A stretch of DNA of 57,177 nt, taken from NCBI GenBank assembly GCA_027575765.1, contig JANBPT010000201.1:1-57177 (forward strand), given 5' to 3'. The notes below the pieces were generated by a model that was not told the DNA's origin, made no database searches, and saw nothing but the letters and a program-made list of their open reading frames with translations. The position numbers and the translations under genes were made by a program. Source of the stretch: Tieghemiomyces parasiticus. Its lineage: Eukaryota; Kickxellomycota; Dimargaritomycetes; Dimargaritales; Dimargaritaceae. Positions 45,852-54,610 of this stretch are shown here, one piece after another; position 1 is the stretch's first letter, and every line of letters starts with the position of its first letter.

Positions 45852-47607
45852 CGCTGTGCCTTGATGTCGGAGCTTTTGGCTATTTGTATATACCCGAGGA
45901 TGCCACGGCTAGCCCCCCGCTCCTCTCTTCCGCCTTCCCGCGCCCCCCCTCCCATCCTTCAACACATGACGGTTACATATCGTCCCGCCGCTGCCCACCA
46001 ATCCTTTCTGGTTATTCGCTTCCGAATGACCAATTTGGGCGACCCATCGTTCCACTCGGTGGGCGAGGGATGAACTATGGCCTTCTCTGCCCTTCTGCGT
46101 TCTCTGCACCGATGTTCCCATGTACTCCCCGTTACGGAATAGAACGGGCCTGGCGGGTAGGACCAGCCGCCTCTGATGGGTCAGTCGGGTGCTACTCTCC
46201 ACCACTGTGTACAGGATTGACCGACTGACCACAGCTGGCTTGCCGGGGGATTAGCACCCACTGGTAAGGTTACAGCCAATCGTAGGCCTGGGTAGTGCCG
46301 ACCTGCCCATCAGGCTAAGAACCCAAAGAACAAGCGAACGCAGTGGATTGGAAGGAAGGTTTCCAGTGGCTTGCAATCTAGCCCACTATGTGCCATTCTG
46401 AACCACACGTCCCAGGTGATTCATTGTGCCACCGGGGGCGGGGAGGCCTTTATCGGCGGATAACAGCCGTTAAATATAACATATGCCAAGGATAGGGCGG
46501 CAGGTGGTTTTGTTAGCTGGCCTGGAACATCCTGAATCGGATTACGCCTTTGTCCGCAGGCGGGTTCCAGCGGTTGCGGTACTCTGGCTCGGTTACAGCA
46601 GGCAAAGGAAATGCCCAACTTATACGTGGGCCTGACTGCAAGGGGGTGAAACATTTTGGTAAACAGTATGGAAGTTGAGAACCCCTGGCCTAGCCCACAT
46701 CTGCCCTAGCCTCCTCCTTCCCACCACCGAACACGTATGGAACATTCTGACCCTATAGGACACGGCCGGTCCTCGCCAATCGTTCTGTTCCCAGACTTCT
46801 ATAGACTGGATGCGATTGGCCAGGAGGCTTCTCTTCCACGGCCAGTGGCCTTCTGTCGCCGCCACTACTGGCTTTCCAGCCTTCCTCCCGCTTCTTCCCG
46901 CTGCCGTACCTGCTTCTTGTCAACGCACACTCCCTCCCCACCACCACCACGCGCCTGTTCTCTTTTAAACCCGCCCTTCCCCGGCCATCTCGGGCTGCTC
47001 CCAACCTCCGTGGCTTGCTCTACTCCAACCCGGCCTTCTTTCTCACCGCCTCTCTTCTCCACATATACCACCTTTGTGCCTTCCACTGGTGTGGTTGTGG
47101 GACTCGCTTGTACCACTGACGCCGTCCTCCCACCTTGGCCTATTGTTCCACGCACACGTTCCCATTCCCCGTATACAGTCGCTGGCTGGTGTCGCTCCAG
47201 TTCGCCAACGCCCGGTTCCTCCGTTCGCTTTCAGTCGACCCTTCCATTTATCTTCGACTATTCCTGAACCCCCCCTTTTGGTTAATTTAACACCCTCTTG
47301 ACCGCACCTCCTCCCCTATTGTCAAGCTTTCTATCTTGTGTCTCTGCGACCTGGTTGTCCACCCCCAGCACGTCTCGAAGTTCCATCCACCAGCTGGGGT
47401 TGCTTTCTTATCCTTGCGCCCTTCCTCGCTAACCACGCCTAACCACACCCTCCCGGTTCACATAGACCTTGACTTTGGCTATCACTACTTTTGTGCGCCC
47501 CCTCCCTGATTCCACCGCCCGGATTCCTGCGACCCGCCCCCCTCGATACCCCCCCACCTATTCTTGCCACCTAATCCCCCACTCGCCATTGCGCAAACTC
47601 GCTAACC
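45852..47607. other. Spacer and long CT-rich leader of the copper transporter
   Basis: The first part (45.9-46.7 kb) has no recognised gene. From about 46830 to 47600 the plus strand is strongly pyrimidine-rich with almost no purine runs, a pattern typical of fungal promoters and leaders, ending at the Ctr ATG. Open frames here reflect that composition (Pro/Ser/Leu-rich) and are not called. I found no consensus Mac1-type TTTGCTC element. Confidence 0.45.
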
Positions 47608-48261
47608 ATGAGCGGTTTCGACCAGTCGACACCCTTTGCCGTTTCGGAATCCAGCGGCGGCAGCACACCAGCTGCGTCCGGTTCCTCGGGCCACGACCAC
47701 TCGAGCATGGCCGGGATGGATATGAGTGGCGCTTCGGGCCACGACAGTATGGGCAGCTGCGGTATGGGCATGTTTCTGAACGGTAATGAGCGGGGATTTT
47801 GTCTCCTCTTTTCGACCTGGACCATCAGCTCCGACACCGCCCTGGGCGTGGCCTGTCTAGTGGTGTTTTTCCTCTCCATCGCCTACGAGATCCTCAAACT
47901 CCTCGTTCGGCGCGTCGAGTACCGCCTACATCGCCGTATCCAACGCAGCGCTCGACTGACTGCTAAGGAGATGGAGCTGGCCACGGAGGAGGGATCTGAC
48001 GTCGCCGCTACTGGCGTCGGCACCCCCGACTTCTCCACCGTGTCAGGCCCCCAGCGCGGTCTCATCGGCTGGTTCGAACCAATCTACTTTTTGCGTAGTC
48101 TGCTCTACGGTGTCCAGGTTTTCTATGCCTTCATGCTCATGCTGATTGTCATGACCTTCAACATCTACCTCATCGTCTCAGTGACTATCGGTTCTATCGT
48201 CGGGTTTTACCTGTTTGGCCGGGACGAGGCTTCCGGGCGCCTGGCCCCCACCTGCCACTGA
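47608..48261 (+). CDS. Ctr-family high-affinity copper transporter
   Basis: A 217-residue, intronless copper permease forming a homotrimeric pore for Cu+. The N-terminus is extracellular or lumenal and rich in His, Met and Ser, with clustered Met motifs (MAGMDMSG, MGSCGMGMF) that capture copper. Three hydrophobic helices follow: about 75-100 (ALGVACLVVFFLSIAYEILK), 160-187 carrying the invariant MXXXM selectivity motif (M178 and M182 in MLMLIVM), and 188-205 with the GXXXG packing motif (G195 and G199). The cytoplasmic loop of about 55 residues is Arg/Glu-rich, and the protein ends Cys-His, similar to the terminal copper-relay residues of Ctr proteins. Plasma membrane or vacuole cannot be decided. 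Two perfect hairpins lie in the 3' region within 155 bases of the stop. The start ATG is in ACC ATG context. Confidence 0.94.
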   Translation: MSGFDQSTPFAVSESSGGSTPAASGSSGHDHSSMAGMDMSGASGHDSMGSCGMGMFLNGNERGFCLLFSTWTISSDTALGVACLVVFFLSIAYEILKLLVRRVEYRLHRRIQRSARLTAKEMELATEEGSDVAATGVGTPDFSTVSGPQRGLIGWFEPIYFLRSLLYGVQVFYAFMLMLIVMTFNIYLIVSVTIGSIVGFYLFGRDEASGRLAPTCH

Positions 48262-48319
48262 TTGAGGGCCATTGAGTACGCGGGTGTGGATGTCGAGGAC
48301 AATGAGTGTGGAAACGAAA

Positions 48320-48349
48320 GGTGGCACAGAATCTCACATTCTGTGCACC
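48320..48349 (+). other. Stem-loop 1 in the Ctr 3' region
   Basis: GCACAGAAT (48324-48332) pairs perfectly with ATTCTGTGC (48338-48346) across a 5-base loop, extended by GGT/ACC with one bulged G. It lies 58 bases after the Ctr stop codon. Confidence 0.6.
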
Positions 48350-48392
48350 ATGGTCAGGTCCCCCTTCATCACTCACATACTGCGCTCTGTGT

Positions 48393-48412
48393 AACAAACA
48401 TCGCTGTTTGTT
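48393..48412 (+). other. Stem-loop 2 in the Ctr 3' region
   Basis: AACAAACA pairs perfectly with TGTTTGTT across a TCGC tetraloop. It is followed by a T-rich segment and lies 43 bases after stem-loop 1. Confidence 0.6.
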
Positions 48413-48999
48413 CCTTTAATCACCACCACACCTCCGGACCTCACACCCTCCCCTCACTGCGCCCTGACATTGCCCCACCACGTTATTTTTTCAATATTGT
48501 ATTTTCTTTATCCACATCTGATTCAGCAGCCATTCCGCTCGTGGGCATCTACTTGGCTTTATTTATAACCATCAGTAAACCCTAATTTAAACGCCACGCT
48601 GGTCTGATTACAGTCCCCATGCTAAAATTGATGGTGGCATGCGTGGCCTTGACCTTATTACCGATCCGGGCTGCCCACTGCACAAGCCTATTAAATCGAT
48701 CAGCGACTATCCGCTTAGCAGGGTGTCATGCTGGGCTAACCAGGATAAAGATTGGGTTGGCGGCATTATTGATCTCATCGAGCTTATATAAGCCCGGTCT
48801 CTGGTTGATTAAAGAAATTGACTTTTGCTCGAGAATATATTTTTTTAAAAAAAGATATATCCTATTGACAACTGGTGTCTGAGAATAGGGATCCCCCGGC
48901 CTCGGAACTTAGATCGTCTGGAAAGCCAGAAGAAACGCATACCGATGGTATCCTGAACCACGTGGTAGCCGTAGTGGCGGTGGCCGCGGATAAATACAT

Positions 49000-50051
49000 C
49001 TAGGAAGATTTCGGTTTCCGAGGTTGGGTCTCCGACTTGGACGCCAGCGACATGGACCGTTTCCGCTGGAAGTACAGCGCCTTGAATGCCTGGAACCCAT
49101 CACTAATGACGGGCGGTACCCGATCAGTAAAGAAGTTGAGCTTACCCTCACGGTGCGTGCTGTTCACGTCTAGCCGCATGTTGAAGATACGTAGGCTGTG
49201 GTTGACTTGGGGGATGTATCTATAGAAACGAAGTATACCAGGCAGGAAGGGTAATATCAGTACGTTAGGGGGTTGGTAAGGTAGAATGACGCCTAGTAAT
49301 CGACGGGCCGGTTGAATGGACGCCCCGCAATTCGTATTCAGTGTTTCATAGCGAAGGGGCCTCGATCACTTACTTGGTTGTCTGGGTATATTTGCGGCTC
49401 TTGTACTGCCAGTAGAATGTGAGGCTGCAGGCCACAACTGCGTACTTGTACAAAAACGACCATGGTTTCGTATTGGTCTGACGGAGGCGGTCATTGACAG
49501 TGCCGGGTGAATGTGGAGCACGGGATATAGTGGACAGGTTAGCAAATGGCAAGGGGAAGTCTCCGCACTTGGCGTCTGAGACCGTGCGTACCGGACCTTG
49601 CGATATCCGGACGGGACGTCGATGCCCTCACTCGGGGTGAACGAGACTCACCTCTAGAAAAATGAGCAGCAATAGATACATAATGATGGTCAGCAGGCAG
49701 CCCAGTTGGACTGGAAGATACAGTGGGAAATAGTGATATCGGCCTGAGACAGGTTAGTAGGCTGTTCAGACTATAAAGGGGGTGGCAGACCACAGGTAGA
49801 TAGTAACTCACCAGCGCCCAACTGATTAGCACCGCTATATCATCGGCCTATGTCAATGCGTATAGTGGTAAGGCCTAAAGATACTTACGTCGGTACTTGC
49901 GTTTCTTCCGCTTCAATCGACGCACGTTCTGCTTGAGTCGCTCCTCAAATATCAGCAGGTCCTTGTAGAGATGGGCGTTGGGTTGGGGTGGCAACGGATT
50001 CCGGCGGAGTAGCTCGTCACCCGAATCGACGGTGGCCCGTGGACGTGACAT
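49000..50051 (-). CDS. Spo7/CNEP1R1-like regulatory subunit of the nuclear-envelope lipin phosphatase
   Basis: Four exons, 50051-49889, 49743-49652, 49477-49374 and 49219-49000, encode 192 residues. Introns are 145, 174 and 154 bases, all GTRAGT...AG, and the first ends with a textbook CTACTAAC branch site and CTCAG. In yeast and animals, Spo7/CNEP1R1 binds the phosphatase Nem1/CTDNEP1 in the ER and nuclear envelope and activates lipin (Pah1), controlling phospholipid versus triacylglycerol synthesis. Visible here are the N-terminal YKDLLIFEERLKQNVRRLKR helix, a membrane helix (LGCLLTIIMYLLLLIFL) made by joining exons 1 and 2, and a second hydrophobic segment (YKYAVVACSLTFYW). The conserved tail YIPQVNHSLRIFNMRLDV follows, then a basic Ser/Lys C-terminus. 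Phase agrees at all junctions. It diverges from the alpha/beta-hydrolase gene across about 0.8 kb. Confidence 0.85.
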
Positions 50052-50774
50052 GGTAAAGCGTTATGGGCGGAATGGCGGTGGCGTATAGAAAGAAGGCGGA
50101 CAGTTGGCGACGGCGGGCGTATGAGTGAGCGCTGGGGTACTAGGTGAATGGGAGTGGCGGCGAGGATGGATACAGATTTGAGGGCCGATGGCAGTAAATA
50201 TGGCTATGAAGGGTCTGGCAAGGAAACTGGCGTGATGGGGGCGTGGGCGGAGAAGTTGTACAGAGTGGGAGGAAAGGGTAACGTCCACCAAGGCTAGGAC
50301 TCTAATACGAATCCACCCGGGGGACAGTGAGGTACCAAAGGTCAGCAAGGTAGAAGGCGCTTAGAGCTAGGCGTAGAGGTCACTGTGCAATCGTCCCATT
50401 ATTTCGTGTAGCCGGTGGGTGGGGAGGGTTTGCGGGTGACGGTGTACAGGCGTGAAGGCGCCACCCTAAGTGTAAGGATACGGACGTGGACTTTGGAACG
50501 GCCGCCACCGCCCCCTGTAGCGGTCACAGCCCCCTCCCCCACGACTAGCGCCGCCTAGGGGTGTGATGTACTACCGCTAACCAGGAACATGCTGACCAAC
50601 CCACCCTCCGCTCTACAGTGCTTGAGCTTACCTTCCGTTATCAACTCGACCGCAGTTACCTCAACCACATTGCATTTCGTTCACGCCGAGTTTGCCATTT
50701 TCGTTCACGAATATCATATTCAACAGCAGCTTAGCCCTTCCTTTCTCAGCTCATCTATCCTCCACCAAGGCACA

Positions 50775-50809
<35 letters not shown>

Positions 50810-50816
50810 TCCCTTC
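50052..50816. other. Divergent promoter region (Spo7-like / alpha-beta hydrolase)
   Basis: A 765-base region between two divergently oriented start codons, so probably a shared promoter. It is GC-rich near 50400-50560 with CACC/GGTG-type motifs and ends with a (CA)14 repeat just before the hydrolase ATG. An open frame continues through the repeat from 50589 but is judged to be leader. Confidence 0.45.
50779..50806. repeat. (CA)14 microsatellite in the hydrolase leader
   Basis: Fourteen CA units end 10 bases before the chosen ATG at 50817. If translation began at 50589 instead, the repeat would encode an alternating His-Thr run, which argues for it being leader sequence. Confidence 0.95.
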
Positions 50817-52274
50817 ATGACCCACCGCCTCACGCCCTTCCGACGGTGGTGCCAACATACCGAACGCCAACTCCGTTACAATGCCTTCACGTTGACTCTG
50901 CGCACGCCACACCCAGTTGGCCACTCCAACTCCCACTGTCGAGGAGAGCCACGACGACGCCAGGGCAGTGACCTTCACTTTACCACGCCACGCGCACCGA
51001 CCACGAGTATCGAGTATACCCTGGACTCTAGCCATCAATTCCCCTCGCCCTTCCTAAGCGCCACCCCGCGGTTCACTACGTCGGTCGATCCTAAGCTACG
51101 GGGCCTACCCTGCGTTCTAATCTTGCATGGGATGTGGCCCGGCGGCTTCGATGTCGCCCGGTGGTATGCGGGCGGATTGGCGCTGGCGAACCTTGAAGTG
51201 GCGGCGTCGGTGGCATCAAATGACAAGCGTCATGAGAACCATTGGTCAGCTACCCTAACAGACTCTATCTCGGATCATCCTGACGTGTCGGTCCAAACCG
51301 CTACTACGGCGCCATCGACCCGACATGTCCACCCGGCAAACCCCTTTACCAGTTGGCGTGCTGGGTCCCCATTGGCCCTTCTCTCCGTATCCCGCCCGGG
51401 CTATCTCAACTCCACTCCGTTAGCGGCTCTCGGTGGCCACAGCGATTTTGCGAGTGAGGCTACTGTTTTGCACCGTATGCTCGATGTACTGAATATCCCT
51501 CAGGTCGCCGTCGTCGCCTTCGGTACTGGTACCCAGGTGGGCCTTCATATGGCCGAGCAGCGTATGGATCGGGTACATTCCTTGGTCATGGTCGATCCCA
51601 TCGTCCCTCACAACTCGGATCGCCGTGGGTGCGATACCAGCTATTGGGCTTGGAACGGCGAACCGGTCGACCCATGCTTGGTTCCTGCCTTGAGTAGTCT
51701 AACCAAGCCGGCGGCCGGCAGGTCGGACCGCCTATGGAATTGGCGCGCGAAATGCTGGGCTGATTTTAGTGATCGGACCGGTCTGACTTCCTGGCTGGCT
51801 TTCCGTCGACTGCAACGGGCGAGCCCAAAAGATCCTACGGCAGCCCCAGCGGTACCACCATCACCACCGCTATCTGATACACTGGCCGATTCGGCCGCTT
51901 GCTGGGAGGCTCACCACCGTGCTGGCGGTGTCTGCTACGCCTGGAGTAACCATCGTTACCCGGGTATCCGTGCCGACTTGCGCAAACTGGGCGATATGAG
52001 CTCGCCTTATTCGCCACCTAATATTGACTGGCGGGCTAGCTTGCACCTACCCATCCTGGGCATTTCAACCAAGGCTTTGAAGCACTGTCACCCGTCGGCT
52101 GTGCTGTCGCCCTCATTTGCTGAAGAAATGCGGACGGCGTTTGGTCCCGACTCCCAGGCAGTAGAGTGCGCAGCAGCAGAAGAGATGGAGTCAGACCGGA
52201 GGCGGTTCCCTTTGGAGGAAATCAGCCGGCATGCTTTGGCCTTCTGGTCTGATCGGCACATTAATTTAGATTGA
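50817..52274 (+). CDS. Alpha/beta-hydrolase fold protein lacking the nucleophile (probable pseudoenzyme)
   Basis: A 485-residue protein from the ATG at 50817; the frame is open back to an ATG at 50589, but that extension encodes low-complexity sequence and a CA repeat. The new N-terminus (MTHRLTPFRRWCQHTERQLR) is basic and could direct mitochondrial import. Fold hallmarks are the oxyanion-strand motif LPCVLILHGMWPGG, then the elbow region VAVVAFGTGTQVGLHMAEQ aligned with the usual VVGHSMGGQVAL. At the nucleophile position Ser is replaced by Gly (codon at 51522-51524). The strand expected to supply the acid (LPILGISTK) has no Asp. The region expected to carry the His (before FPLEEISRHALAFW) has Ala/Glu instead. 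The nearest families are epoxide hydrolase or Ser hydrolase-like mitochondrial proteins. Activity is doubtful, and a binding or scaffolding role is possible. Confidence 0.75.
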   Translation: MTHRLTPFRRWCQHTERQLRYNAFTLTLRTPHPVGHSNSHCRGEPRRRQGSDLHFTTPRAPTTSIEYTLDSSHQFPSPFLSATPRFTTSVDPKLRGLPCVLILHGMWPGGFDVARWYAGGLALANLEVAASVASNDKRHENHWSATLTDSISDHPDVSVQTATTAPSTRHVHPANPFTSWRAGSPLALLSVSRPGYLNSTPLAALGGHSDFASEATVLHRMLDVLNIPQVAVVAFGTGTQVGLHMAEQRMDRVHSLVMVDPIVPHNSDRRGCDTSYWAWNGEPVDPCLVPALSSLTKPAAGRSDRLWNWRAKCWADFSDRTGLTSWLAFRRLQRASPKDPTAAPAVPPSPPLSDTLADSAACWEAHHRAGGVCYAWSNHRYPGIRADLRKLGDMSSPYSPPNIDWRASLHLPILGISTKALKHCHPSAVLSPSFAEEMRTAFGPDSQAVECAAAEEMESDRRRFPLEEISRHALAFWSDRHINLD

Positions 52275-54405
52275 TGTGGATGGATCCTTACCCCCCCCTC
52301 CCTGCTTAGTTCCTTAATCTTGTAAAACCTTGTATGATACTTCATAAAAACGCCCCCATCCTCAAAAACCCAAAATTACAAAGAAAAAAACCAAAAGTAT
52401 CGGTGGCTAGTCTTACCGATGAACTCTGGTGGTGTCAGGAGAGACTGGTTCTCTAGATTAGCCTATTATTGAAGCAGATTACCCCTTATAATATAGACTG
52501 TGACCACTTTCATCCGCCAGATGCAAACCCTTAAGGCACAACCCCTCCAGTCGTACTTCTATTATCGGGGGAGCAAGGCCATGCCTATTTCCAACGAATT
52601 AGCTTCCAAATCAGTTTTCACTGCCACTCGCCTTACCCCCGTTTGCAGGGGGGGGGGGCTGGCCCTTAGCTAACCAGCCAGGGTTCCCTGGAAGATGATG
52701 TCCCGGTTTAGTCGACACCTAGACAACCCAAACTGTGGTGCGTCACAAATCATACTAGCTACTAAGGTGCCTATAACAGCCATCATCGCTGCATATGGTT
52801 TCTATCTCATTTTGCCTCTATTATACACGCACGTCTCCATGCAGCCACGGATACGCCACTAGTCGCTCTTACCAGCATCGCGACATACAACTTGTCTCAT
52901 GGTGACCCAACTATATTAACACAAACGCCTAACCACACTAGAGTTCATCCTCCGTCTGCCGCTTACTCTCTTGTACTATCTGGCATTTGTAGCAAGTTGC
53001 TACACTCTTACGTCCCTCGTGTGCTCTCTCCTATCACTTCCACCGCCTTGCCATCCGCTAGTGTCGTTACTACGTTGCCCCCGCCTCGTGTGTAGAGCAC
53101 GTCCGCTCTCATAGCCCAGACCGATCATGTAGCGCTCGAGAATCCAATCAGCCACCCGTGGCGACAACAGTCATGGTGCTGCACTTTACCGTTGTCCCTG
53201 CTGCTATCCAGACCTTCGTCTTTCCACATTAGCAGCGACTCTGCGACTGGTGCCAATCCACAGTGTCAACTGGAAAACTCGTTCACGAGGTTAGGGTCTA
53301 AAGGGCAGGTCGTTCTCCGCGGAAGCGGCAAATGGAAGCACTAAGAGACTAGAACTCGCCGGATATCAGTGCAGAAAATGTCACGTATACCTAGGTACAT
53401 GGCTAGATATTTATAACCAAGCAATGAACGATAGTTTCAATCACCAGAATTGTGTAATTTCCTAGTATATACTTCACCTACATTCCTTACAATGTACGTA
53501 TACTAATCAACGAGATGGTGCCATTAAATGACGCGGGTCGTGTTTAAATGGCCCCGCGTCTCATACCAGTAGCATCCCTTCAAAGATCCGCCCCTTACTT
53601 TCCCAAGTTGCCTCGCAATACAGAGCCCTATTGTTATCCAACAGACCTACTGCACAGCGTAGTAGCCAAGGTGCAAATCGCGGCAGTCACTCGTCATCCC
53701 CCACACCCCCGAACGATACTGATGAGAGAAAGTCGGCCCGACCAGTGCGGCGCCAACCGCCGCTCATCTCCGTTCTCCCTATCATCAACCAACTCTCCAC
53801 CCCTTATCATCTATTGACGGAGTAACTTGCAGAACCTCACCGCCAATTCCTTACCTACTTGTAATACCTCGCCGCTCACTTGGCTCTCTCACTCAACCAC
53901 TCGCCTAGCCTCGCGAGGCTCAGCCCTTTCCAAGGTCAAGTCCCTTTCAATACATCCCCTGCACGAACCGGTCCGGCTAGAAAAGTTCTGAAATGAGCAG
54001 CCTAATAAGGATATCGTTATCCTACTTTTATTGTATTGTAGTACCGATCACTCCCTCCGGTTTCCTATCCTACCATCCACAGAGGCAGTTGACTCCAAGA
54101 CCACCCCCTCACCATTACTCTAGTAGACACGATTTGAGTTCTTGACCGGTTGGTGGCCGGTTATAATGGTATGGGGTCGACTGGGCTGCGTAGTCAGTTG
54201 GACTGGTTGCCGCAGGTGCTGCAGCCTCCTTTCCGCCAGTTGCGTCAACAATAGAAAAAAAATGTGGTGATATTTTTCCATTATTCCGACACGATAGAGT
54301 GGCTCTAGGCGACGCAATTCAAAGCCAGCACCTTGCAGGGGCTCCTATACAACACCTGGCTGTAACAGAGTACACGAAGCGATTTGACTGCCTCGGTTAG
54401 GGGAA
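52275..54405. other. 2.1-kb spacer upstream of the NRPS
   Basis: Holds the hydrolase 3' region (C8 at 52291-52298, then A-rich sequence 52340-52400) and otherwise only short open frames. A G11 tract lies at 52648-52658. I searched the plus-strand frames here for the missing N-terminal half of the NRPS condensation domain (an HHXXXDG motif) and did not find it. Confidence 0.5.
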
Positions 54406-54418
54406 TATATATATTAAG
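54406..54418 (+). promoter_or_regulatory. TATA-like box for the NRPS gene
   Basis: TATATATATTAAG about 205 bases upstream of the NRPS ATG. A second AT-rich element, TATATAAAT, lies at 54564-54572. Their position supports transcription starting just before the chosen ATG rather than a gene extending further upstream. Confidence 0.5.
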
Positions 54419-54610
54419 AGCCCGGGTCGTGCTTCTATCTGTCAAATTTCTTCCTAGTAAACACCCTTCTGAAATATTATTTTTCTAATACTAGCTTATT
54501 GTGGCTTCGTAACTTACTACCTTTTAGTTACATCATTGGACTGTGTTGTCTAATACCACCTTATATATAAATCACCGTTCGCTTCCTCCGGCCGTCACTC
54601 TTCACCAGCC

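Larger units (their letters stand above)
48262..48999. other. Convergent 3' region between Ctr and Spo7-like genes
   Basis: Holds the Ctr 3' untranslated region with two hairpins (48320-48349 and 48393-48412), then AT-rich sequence (48480-48600). Beyond that is a T/A-rich stretch near 48838-48855 that could serve as 3' signal for the opposing gene. Confidence 0.5.

Noticed and set aside
46737..47267. 176-codon plus-strand open frame before the copper transporter
   Set aside because: Its Pro/Ser/Leu composition is explained by the CT-rich leader. No motif.
49801..49851. Micro-exon (…VLISWAL) in Spo7-like intron 1
   Set aside because: Splice sites exist, but every combination breaks the reading frame or meets a stop. 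One 145-base intron gives consistent phase and supplies the membrane helix.
50589..50816. Earlier ATG for the alpha/beta-hydrolase
   Set aside because: It would add 76 residues containing a His-Thr run from a CA microsatellite and no conserved sequence; the ATG at 50817 is preferred.
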